From Bacteroidia bacterium (GTDB taxonomy: Bacteria > Bacteroidota > Bacteroidia > Bacteroidales > GCA-2748055), in the NCBI GenBank assembly GCA_004525825.1, contig SPBY01000181.1, positions 1-6,456 on the forward strand: DNA of 6,456 nt, in the 5' to 3' direction. A program made the translations under genes and the position numbers. Position 1 is the first letter of the stretch; every line of letters starts with the position of its first letter. Below the pieces are notes generated by a model, which saw nothing but the letters and a program-made list of their open reading frames with translations, did no database searches and was not told the DNA's origin. Shown in pieces: positions 1-5,339 of this stretch.

Positions 1-612
1 CCACTCAAAATGCCTGAACTCGTAATCGGGATTTTGTGCCACCCGCTGGGCAATGCGTTCAAAGCGGGGAGGCAATGGCTGGGTCACATCCAGGTGAAAG
101 CCTTCCTGTTTGAAATAGGTTTGAAATCCATAGCTTTCAAAGAGTTCCTGGTAATAGGGAGGATTGTAGGCAATTTCATAGGAGGGGTGGGTAAATCCAT
201 CCACCAGCAAGCCCCAGTATTTGTCCGTTTCCCCAAAATTGATGGGACCATCCATGGCTTCCATCCCCCTTTCCTTCAGCCACTCCCTGGCAGTATCAAA
301 AAGCAGCTCAGCGGCCTCCTGCTTGTGGATGCATTCGAAGAATCCCATCCCCCCGGTCGGCTGGTCCTGTTTGTGGCTGGTATTCCGGTCGATAAAAGCA
401 GCTACCCTGCCGATCAGCTTCCGCTCAGCATCATACAAAACCCAGCGCGTTGCTTCTCCATGTTGGAAGTAAACATTTGTTTTGGGATCGAAGATCGAGT
501 CAATTTCCTTATCGAAGGGACAAATCCAGGTAGGATCGTTGCGGTAGAGGATCCGCGGTACCTCCAGGAAAGCTTTGCCCAGCCGTTTATCCTTTACTTC
601 GACAATGGTCAT
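1..612 (-). CDS. GNAT-like N-acyltransferase family protein (N-terminal part, runs off left edge)
   Basis: The minus strand reads open for 204 codons from an ATG at 612-610 to the window edge without a stop, so the C-terminus is missing. The product begins MTIVEVKDKRLGKAFLEVP and resembles Bacteroidota GNAT-fold proteins of roughly 370-400 residues. Visible landmarks are YRNDPTWICPF (about 23-33), the strand LIGRVAAFID (66-75), GGMGFFEC (87-94), a helix AAELLFDTAREWLKERG (100-116), DGPIN (121-125), GLLVDGF (134-140) and YNPPYYQELFESYGF (149-163). The GPIN...GLLVDGF...YNPPYY series is typical of this family in my recollection. The start lies 2 bases after the stop of the acyl-CoA ligase gene, with AGAGG just upstream inside that gene, so co-transcription is very likely and coupling plausible. 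The acyl donor and acceptor are unknown; an acyl-CoA made by the neighbouring ligase is an inference. The long plus-strand frame over the same bases is its antisense shadow. Confidence 0.85.
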   Translation of the reverse strand, partial: MTIVEVKDKRLGKAFLEVPRILYRNDPTWICPFDKEIDSIFDPKTNVYFQHGEATRWVLYDAERKLIGRVAAFIDRNTSHKQDQPTGGMGFFECIHKQEAAELLFDTAREWLKERGMEAMDGPINFGETDKYWGLLVDGFTHPSYEIAYNPPYYQELFESYGFQTYFKQEGFHLDVTQPLPPRFERIAQRVAQNPDYEFRHFEW

Positions 613-614
613 AA

Positions 615-2450
615 CTACCTCTTATAGATTGCATCTAACAAATCGACATACCTGTTGGCTATCACCTTTCTTTTCAGTTTCAGGCTGGCAGAGAGATCCC
701 CGGTGGCGGGCGACCAGTCGTCTGGTACAATCCTGAAGCGCTTGATCCGTTCCCAGTCCATCAGGCTTTCATTGATCTTTGCAATCTCTTCATTGAAAAC
801 CTTCACTACCTCTGGCATGGCTATCAAATCGGAGCGCTCCTTGCCGTTGGTGACCTTGTTGTCCGACATCCACTCTTTCAGGTATTTGAAATCGGGGACC
901 AGCAGGGCGCTGGCAAACTTCTGGTGCTCTCCCACCACCATCACCTGGTCGATGAAGGAGGACTCCTTGATCCTGTTCTCGATGAGCTGAGGAGCCACAA
1001 ACTTACCGCTCGACAATTTAAAAATCTCTTTCTTCCGGTCGGTAATCATCAGGAATTTGCCATCCACCAGGTGTCCAACATCCCCGGTGTGGAACCATCC
1101 GTCCTGATCAAATACACTCTTGGTCTGCGCTTCATCCTTGTAGTATCCAAGCATGACTCCCTCCCCTTTGCAGAGCACCTCTCCATCCTCGGCAATTTTA
1201 AGATCCATGCCATCAATCACCGATCCCACCGATCCCAGTTTACACCTGCCTTTTTCTGTACGGTTGATGGTGATGATGGGAGAGGTTTCGGTAAGTCCGT
1301 AAATGTTGATGATTTTCAATCCGCTGGCCCAGAAGACGCTCTCGAGCCTGGATTGCAGGGCTGCACTTCCACAACCCACCAATTTAGCGTGCCCCCCGAG
1401 TGCTGCTCTCCATTTGCTGAAGATCAATTTATCGGCTAACTTCAGTTTCTGGTAATAGAGCCAGCTCTTTTCACCATGGGGTTTGTATTTCAATCCCAGA
1501 TCCACGGCCCAGAAGAACAGCTTCTTTTTCATCCCGCTGAGGCTCCTGCCTTTGGCAATCACGTTGTCGTAAATCTTTTCCAGGATCCTGGGCACCGCAT
1601 CAAAACCGGTGGCTTTAATCTCTTTCAGATTGGCAGCAATGCTTCCCATGTTTTCGGCATAGTAGATGCAGGCGCCGGAGTACTGGGTCTGATAATTGCC
1701 CAGCCGTCCACCCACATGGCAGACCGGGATGATGGCAAGGTAGCGGTCCTCCTCGTTGAGCTGGAATACATCGGCTGCCGCCAGGAAGTTGCTAACCAGG
1801 TTCTTATGGGACAACATCACCCCTTTTGAACGGCCTGTAGTGCCCGAGGTATAAATGATTGAGACCAGATCTTCCGGAACAATCTCATGCTTGAGGGAAT
1901 CCAGCTTTTCCCTGGTTCCTGAGTCAGCCCCCTTTCCCTTCTCCAACACCTCGTTCCAGTGGGCAGCGCCATCGATATGGTCAAAGGTGAAGAGGTGTTC
2001 GGCCTTTTTTTGTTTGCTGAAAGAGGGTTGTATTAGGTCGTAAAGTTTCTGGTCCGACACAATCACCATTTTTGCATCGGAGTGGTCCATGATGTAGCTA
2101 TACTCTTCCTCTTTCATGGATGTATATACTGGCACATGAACCACCCCGGCCATGGACATGCCCATGTCCACAAAATTCCACTGGGGACGGTTGTTAGTGA
2201 CGGTCATGATTTTATCCCCTTTGCCAAAACCCAGCTCCAGCAGTCCACAGGCAAACTGGTGGGCCATTTTGCTATACTCCTCTGAAGTGTAGAATTTCCA
2301 TTGGCCCTCAATTTTTTCGGACAGGGCATTTTTTCCTGGAAAAAGGGTGGTAAATCGTTCCAGGAGATCAAAATTACGTGTTGGGACCATGAAGATGAGG
2401 TTTGAGTTCCCTGCAAGATAAGGAATCTTCTCTAAATGTTGATCAGTCAT
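615..2450 (-). CDS. Long-chain acyl-CoA ligase (AMP-forming, ANL superfamily)
   Basis: This 611-residue protein activates a fatty acid through an acyl-adenylate and transfers it to CoA. It is full length for the long-chain family (about 590-640). The ATP/AMP-binding loop YTSGTTGRSKGVMLSH is at 200-215. The adenine-site motif YGLTETSP is at 384-391. GWFHTGDVG at 451-459 carries the ribose-binding Asp457. The hinge and fatty-acyl signature DRKKEIFKLSSGKFVAP is at 471-487. The C-terminal SLKLKRK (589-595) supplies the likely catalytic Lys591. The region usually read as PLxHxFER is IPVCHVGGR (241-249), so the Phe-Glu pair is Gly-Gly. There is no signal peptide or clear membrane segment, so it should be cytoplasmic or peripheral. 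It is the first gene of a unit with the GNAT gene 2 bases downstream. GGGAGG lies 12 bases before the ATG, a rather long spacing. The chain-length preference cannot be read from sequence. Confidence 0.95.
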   Translation of the reverse strand: MTDQHLEKIPYLAGNSNLIFMVPTRNFDLLERFTTLFPGKNALSEKIEGQWKFYTSEEYSKMAHQFACGLLELGFGKGDKIMTVTNNRPQWNFVDMGMSMAGVVHVPVYTSMKEEEYSYIMDHSDAKMVIVSDQKLYDLIQPSFSKQKKAEHLFTFDHIDGAAHWNEVLEKGKGADSGTREKLDSLKHEIVPEDLVSIIYTSGTTGRSKGVMLSHKNLVSNFLAAADVFQLNEEDRYLAIIPVCHVGGRLGNYQTQYSGACIYYAENMGSIAANLKEIKATGFDAVPRILEKIYDNVIAKGRSLSGMKKKLFFWAVDLGLKYKPHGEKSWLYYQKLKLADKLIFSKWRAALGGHAKLVGCGSAALQSRLESVFWASGLKIINIYGLTETSPIITINRTEKGRCKLGSVGSVIDGMDLKIAEDGEVLCKGEGVMLGYYKDEAQTKSVFDQDGWFHTGDVGHLVDGKFLMITDRKKEIFKLSSGKFVAPQLIENRIKESSFIDQVMVVGEHQKFASALLVPDFKYLKEWMSDNKVTNGKERSDLIAMPEVVKVFNEEIAKINESLMDWERIKRFRIVPDDWSPATGDLSASLKLKRKVIANRYVDLLDAIYKR

Positions 2451-2492
2451 TCTGCAGGGATGCCTCCCATCCGATCAGGGCTGATTTGCTGT

Positions 2493-2516
2493 GAAAGATA
2501 TTAGGACATCTCTTTC
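2493..2516. promoter_or_regulatory. Imperfect inverted repeat in the divergent gap; possible operator
   Basis: GAAAGATAT (2493-2501) and ATCTCTTTC (2508-2516) are inverted copies matching at 8 of 9 positions around a 6-base centre. They lie between the divergent ligase and Dabb-protein genes. On the minus strand the left arm reads TATCTTTC, one base off the Bacteroidota -7 box TAnnTTTG, but no TTG-like -33 element sits at the right distance. A shorter palindrome, ATCAG-GG-CTGAT, is at 2474-2485. The symmetric position suggests a regulator site serving one or both genes. This is inference from symmetry alone. Confidence 0.3.
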
Positions 2517-2543
2517 GTCGCATTCCGTTTCTGCCTATATTGG
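2513..2543 (+). promoter_or_regulatory. Weak candidate promoter for the Dabb-domain gene
   Basis: TATATTGG (2536-2543) matches the Bacteroidota -7 consensus TAnnTTTG except at one T. TTTCG (2513-2517), 18 bases upstream, is a poor match to the TTTG -33 element. Transcription would start near 2550, leaving a very short leader before the ATG at 2562. The gene is the first on its strand and needs a promoter in this 111-base gap, but the match is weak. Confidence 0.25.
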
Positions 2544-2561
2544 GTTTAATTTTACAGAACA

Positions 2562-2975
2562 ATGAAGCGCAGAAATTTCTTTAAAAGGGTGGGCCTGACG
2601 GCCCTATTTTCAGGCTTTTTCACCCGGGAAGCCCTGTCAAAAGACACAAACATGAAAGATTGCAATTTAGAAGAGGGAGAAGTCCAGCACATGGTCATTT
2701 TTAACCTGCCCTATCCGGAGGGATCTGCAGATGCAGAAAAATTCCTGGCAGACGGCACCCGCATACTCACTGGAATATCCGTGGTCCGGAATTTCCAGGC
2801 ATTTAAGCAGGTGAGTGTTAAGAACGATTACAAGTACGGGTTTTCCATGGTGTTCACCAACCGGGAGGATTACACCAACTACAACAATCACCCCGATCAT
2901 GTGGCCTTTGTACAGGACCGTTGGGCAGGGGAGGTGACAGAATTCCTTGAAATCGACTTCGAGAAGCCGGCTTAA
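2562..2975 (+). CDS. Tat-exported Dabb-domain (stress-responsive A/B barrel) protein
   Basis: The 137-residue product starts MKRRNFFKRVGLTALFSG. This has a twin-arginine (RRNFFK, residues 3-8) followed by a hydrophobic stretch (about 11-20), the pattern of a Tat signal, so export of a folded protein to the periplasm is likely. The cleavage site is unclear, around residues 24-27. The rest (about 42-132) fits the Dabb fold, a small dimeric ferredoxin-like barrel: it has the opening strand VQHMVIFNL (41-49), the central YKYGFSMVFTNREDY and the conserved YNNHPDHVAFV (107-117) with its His-Pro-x-His. Dabb proteins range from stress proteins to small enzymes and substrate binders, so no reaction can be assigned. 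It is a single-gene unit, divergent from the ligase gene and convergent with the PurF-like gene, whose stop codon overlaps its own. One cysteine (Cys34) lies just after the signal region; the residues before it do not form a convincing lipobox. Confidence 0.88.
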   Translation: MKRRNFFKRVGLTALFSGFFTREALSKDTNMKDCNLEEGEVQHMVIFNLPYPEGSADAEKFLADGTRILTGISVVRNFQAFKQVSVKNDYKYGFSMVFTNREDYTNYNNHPDHVAFVQDRWAGEVTEFLEIDFEKPA

Positions 2976-4375
2976 TAGTAACTACTCCCGTCCCAGCAAT
3001 GGGTACATAGTTTTTCCTTGGGCAGACCGATGGCCTCTACCAGGTCGCCCAGATCCTGGTACATGAGCGAATCGATGTCCAGGTTTTTTGCGATCTGTTC
3101 AACCATGTTCCTGTATTTATCTGTTGAGGGATCGGCATACTCCTCCAGGTGAGTCTCTTCACCTTCCAGCTGTTTAATGGCCTTCCGGGTGGCCAGTTCC
3201 ATAGTGGATCTGGACTGGGAAAAATTGAGGAAATTGCAGGGGAAGGTAAGGGGGGGACATGCAATCCGCATATGAATCTCTTTGGCTCCTGCCAGGCGAA
3301 GGTCGGCAGTATTGTCTTTCAGCTGGGTTCCCCTGACGATGGAGTCGTCAAGGAAGACCATGCTTTTGCCTTCAATCACCGCTTTGTTGGGAATCAGTTT
3401 CATTTTTGCTACCAGGTCGCGCATGTTTTGGTTCTGGGGCATGAAACTGCGCGGCCAGGTAGGGGTGTATTTGGAGTAGGCCCGCTTGTAAGGGATGCCG
3501 TTATGGTTGCCGTAGCCAATGGCGTGGCCCACCCCAGAATCGGGGATCCCGCAGACAAAATCTGCCTTCACGCCATCTCTTTTTGCCAGTGCAGCTCCGC
3601 AGCGATACCTTACTTCATCCACATTGATTCCCTCATAGTAGGAGGGTGGATAGCCGTAATATACCCATAGGAAGGAGCAAACCTGCATCTTCTCCCTGGC
3701 CGGCTTCAGAGTCCGATAGCCCTCAGCGGTGATTTCCACAATTTCGCCGGGACCCAGATAATATTCAATCTCATACCCGGTGTTGGGGAAGGCACAGGTC
3801 TCGGAGGCCACCGCATAGGCCCCGTCCTTTTTACCGATGATGGCAGTAGTCCTGCCCAATTTGTCCCTTGCTGCAATGATCTTATCCGGGGTCAGGATCA
3901 TCAGAGTGCAAGATCCTTTGACCCTTTCATGAACGTTTTCAATCCCCGACACGAAATCGTCCTCCTCACATACCAGGTTGGCCACCACTTCGGTGGGATT
4001 TACATTCCCCTGGAAGTTTTCTGTAAAGTGCTTTTTCTTATCCAAAAAGTACTTCTCCAGCTCATCGATATTTACCATGCGACTTACCGAGGAGATGGCG
4101 AAACGGCCCATGTGAGAATTGAAGAGGATTGGCTGGGGATCTGTGTCACTGATGATGCCTATGCCGCTTCTTCCACTGAATTTCTTAAGATCCGGTTCGA
4201 ATTTCGATCTGAAGTAGCCATCCTCCAGGCTGTGTATCGATCTTCTGAAACCTTCGGGTTGGTTGTAGAAAACCATACCGGCCCGTTTGGTTCCCAAATG
4301 GGAATGGTAATCGGTTCCGTAAAATACATCGTAAACACAATCCTGCTTGGAAATTGCTCCAAAAAAGCCGCTCAT
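2972..4375 (-). CDS. Amidophosphoribosyltransferase-like protein (PurF family) lacking the glutaminase nucleophile
   Basis: The 467-residue protein has the PurF two-domain layout. An N-terminal Ntn-type glutaminase domain (about 1-230) is followed by a phosphoribosyltransferase domain (about 231-467), which in the family makes phosphoribosylamine from PRPP, the first purine step. The PRPP loop FLDDSIVRGT is intact at 341-350, and the flexible loop PRSFMPQNQNMR is at 308-319. Cys233, Cys380, Cys457 and Cys460 match the four ligands of the Fe-S cluster in B. subtilis-type enzymes. The glutaminase site is degenerate. The family starts MCGI, but this protein starts MSGFFG, with Ser in place of the nucleophilic Cys. 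The HRGQ-SAG segment reads HLGTKRAG (26-33), the G-x-GHxRY arginine is Ser76, and the oxyanion NG appears as Val97-Ser98. I recall similar proteins in other Bacteroidota annotated as amidophosphoribosyltransferase. Ammonia use or a non-purine role are both possible, so no purF symbol is given. Confidence 0.9.
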   Translation of the reverse strand: MSGFFGAISKQDCVYDVFYGTDYHSHLGTKRAGMVFYNQPEGFRRSIHSLEDGYFRSKFEPDLKKFSGRSGIGIISDTDPQPILFNSHMGRFAISSVSRMVNIDELEKYFLDKKKHFTENFQGNVNPTEVVANLVCEEDDFVSGIENVHERVKGSCTLMILTPDKIIAARDKLGRTTAIIGKKDGAYAVASETCAFPNTGYEIEYYLGPGEIVEITAEGYRTLKPAREKMQVCSFLWVYYGYPPSYYEGINVDEVRYRCGAALAKRDGVKADFVCGIPDSGVGHAIGYGNHNGIPYKRAYSKYTPTWPRSFMPQNQNMRDLVAKMKLIPNKAVIEGKSMVFLDDSIVRGTQLKDNTADLRLAGAKEIHMRIACPPLTFPCNFLNFSQSRSTMELATRKAIKQLEGEETHLEEYADPSTDKYRNMVEQIAKNLDIDSLMYQDLGDLVEAIGLPKEKLCTHCWDGSSYY

Positions 4376-4384
4376 ACGTGGAAG

Positions 4385-4415
4385 TAGTTTTAGGTTAGTA
4401 GTCTCGCTAAAACTA
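4385..4415. promoter_or_regulatory. Perfect 9-bp inverted repeat overlapping the promoter of the PurF-like gene; probable operator
   Basis: TAGTTTTAG (4385-4393) and CTAAAACTA (4407-4415) are exact inverted copies separated by 13 bases, with arm centres 22 bases apart, about two helical turns. The right arm contains the entire -7 element of the minus-strand promoter. The predicted transcription start (about 4401) falls in the spacer, so the mRNA would contain only one arm. That favours a DNA operator bound by a dimeric regulator over an RNA hairpin. The arms are A/T-rich, so chance cannot be excluded. Confidence 0.45.
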
Positions 4416-4438
4416 TGAATTTTTCGGATGAGTGCAAA
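4408..4438 (-). promoter_or_regulatory. Bacteroidota-type sigma-ABfr promoter of the PurF-like gene
   Basis: On the minus strand TTTG (4438-4435) is followed after exactly 19 bases by TAGTTTTA (4415-4408). This fits the TTTG-N19-21-TAnnTTTG consensus with only the last base differing. The expected start of transcription is near 4401, giving a leader of about 25 bases before the ATG at 4375. This would let the PurF-like gene be expressed independently of the three-gene set upstream. Confidence 0.6.
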
Positions 4439-4467
4439 CTGGTTTTAAAGTATCCTTTCAGAAAGTT

Positions 4468-4800
4468 TTACAGCAGCAAATGCTGTTTATCCTTCTTGTG
4501 CCATCCTGCCTGTGATTCGTATTTAACTACATAAATCTTCAGGTCGGCCTGACTTTCGTACTCCACGAAAAAGACCTTTTTCTCTGCCTGGCTCTCATAC
4601 TCTACGAAATACCAGAGGCCATCTTCGTTGGCCTGGCTTTCATATTCCACGAAATAGACTTTCAGGTCGCACTGCGATTCATATTCCACCACATATACTT
4701 TCAAATCGGCCTGCGATTCATACTTTACCTTGAATACTTTCAGGCCATGGGCCAATGAAGTTGAAAGGAGGAAGATGAATAGGAAATAGAGTGGTTTCAT
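4468..4800 (-). CDS. Secreted six-repeat 'YESQ' protein (DUF6150-like)
   Basis: The 110-residue product has a signal peptide, MKPLYFLFIFLLSTSLAHG (1-19), and then almost nothing but a 13-residue repeat of the form LKVYVVEYESQAD. YESQ occurs at residues 27, 40, 53, 68, 81 and 94, with one two-residue insertion in the fourth unit (ANEDGLWYF). The tail is a short basic WHKKDKQHLLL. Alternating hydrophobic and aromatic residues in each unit suggest beta strands, possibly a small solenoid or stacked hairpins. I recall similar repeats in the Bacteroidota family DUF6150; its function is unknown. I chose the ATG at 4800 because it begins the signal peptide with Met-Lys. An in-frame GTG at 4842 overlaps the upstream stop as GTGA and would add 14 residues ahead of the signal, so it is a possible coupled start. 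Expected location is periplasm or cell surface. It is the last gene of a three-gene set with the LETM1-like and lipoprotein genes. Confidence 0.85.
   Translation of the reverse strand: MKPLYFLFIFLLSTSLAHGLKVFKVKYESQADLKVYVVEYESQCDLKVYFVEYESQANEDGLWYFVEYESQAEKKVFFVEYESQADLKIYVVKYESQAGWHKKDKQHLLL
4507..4743 (-). repeat. Six coding tandem repeats (39-45 bp units) encoding YESQ units
   Basis: Six in-frame units spaced 39, 39, 45, 39 and 39 bases apart encode residues 20-98 of the YESQ protein. The DNA of the units has drifted while the protein motif is constant. The Ser of YESQ is encoded, in order, by TCG, TCG, AGC, AGC, AGT and TCA. This is an old, selected repeat rather than a recent slippage array. 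Confidence 0.9.
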
Positions 4801-4838
4801 AGCTGACTGACTTAGATTCAGACTAAGCAGCACAAAAA

Positions 4839-5339
4839 TCACTCCAAAGGGGAGGGGCCGGGCTTGGCTGGCAAATTGGTTTTCTTTTTCTTTCGGAAAG
4901 AGGAGGGAATCAGATTGAATCCCTTGATCCCAAATTTCCGGGCCAGCAACTCCAGCCCAAGCAAGGAGACCACCCCTCCGGGAAGAATCACCATGGTGGT
5001 GAAAAAGGAGAATCGTCCCACATCTTTTAACTGTTCAATGGCCGCTTTCACCTCCTCTTCTGTGGGAGCTTCCTTGCGCCCGCTCAGATCCAGTTTGGCC
5101 TCCAGTAATTTGAAAAAGGAGAGGGCCATTTGTTCGGTTTCCCCGGCCTCCTCTCCAAAGGCGTGTACCCCTTCTTCAATCAGCGCCCTGGTTTTGTTTG
5201 CGTACTTTTTGGCAAAGCGATAGCTTCCGGTATCCTTCACAGGCAGTTTCCAGGCCGCTTCCTTCAGCTCCTTCAGTTTATTCAGTATGAGAGATTCCTT
5301 TTGCACGCTATAGATATGCTTTTCCAATCCGGGATTCAA
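4839..5339 (-). CDS. Small LETM1-like membrane protein
   Basis: The 166-residue product has a charged helical N-terminal half (about 8-108), including the Lys/Glu-rich ILNKLKELKEAAWKLP. One hydrophobic segment follows at about 110-134 (FSFFTTMVILPGGVVSLLGLE), then LARKFGIKGFNLIPSSF and a basic tail RKKKKTN. The order 'polar helix, Pro-containing membrane segment, LxPSSF' resembles the core of mitochondrial LETM1 (membrane segment followed by a LPSTF-type motif), though this protein is far shorter. An inner-membrane location is likely; ion exchange or any other activity is unproven. There is no in-frame ATG near the start. The frame opens after a stop at 5400-5402, and the TTG at 5339-5337 overlaps the upstream TGA as TTGA, so I take that as a coupled start; TTG at 5327 is an alternative. 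The gene's own TGA overlaps a GTG of the next gene. Confidence 0.75.
   Translation of the reverse strand: MNPGLEKHIYSVQKESLILNKLKELKEAAWKLPVKDTGSYRFAKKYANKTRALIEEGVHAFGEEAGETEQMALSFFKLLEAKLDLSGRKEAPTEEEVKAAIEQLKDVGRFSFFTTMVILPGGVVSLLGLELLARKFGIKGFNLIPSSFRKKKKTNLPAKPGPSPLE

Noticed and set aside
10..627. Plus-strand open frame of 205 codons
   Set aside because: It is the exact antisense of the GNAT-like gene, whose minus-strand translation has clear family motifs; the plus-strand product has none.
924..1439. Plus-strand open frame of 171 codons within the ligase gene
   Set aside because: Antisense to the conserved ligase C-terminal region; the composition has no recognisable domain, and no start signals are visible.
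3149..3670. Plus-strand open frame of 173 codons within the PurF-like gene
   Set aside because: Antisense to the phosphoribosyltransferase domain, whose motifs are intact on the minus strand.
3929..4387. Plus-strand open frame of 152 codons over the PurF-like N-terminus
   Set aside because: Shadow of the real gene; it also reads through the start and the promoter-side sequence without any own signal.
4441..4470. Small hairpin CTTTCTGAAAG after the YESQ gene stop
   Set aside because: A short A/T-rich stem with no T-run after it, so it is not a credible intrinsic terminator.
4507..4743. CRISPR-like array
   Set aside because: The spaced repeats are in frame, encode YESQ units, and have diverged at the DNA level; no constant repeat or spacer pattern.
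4801..4842. N-terminal extension of the YESQ protein from GTG 4842
   Set aside because: It would place 14 residues without positive charge before a complete Met-Lys signal peptide; kept only as an alternative coupled start.
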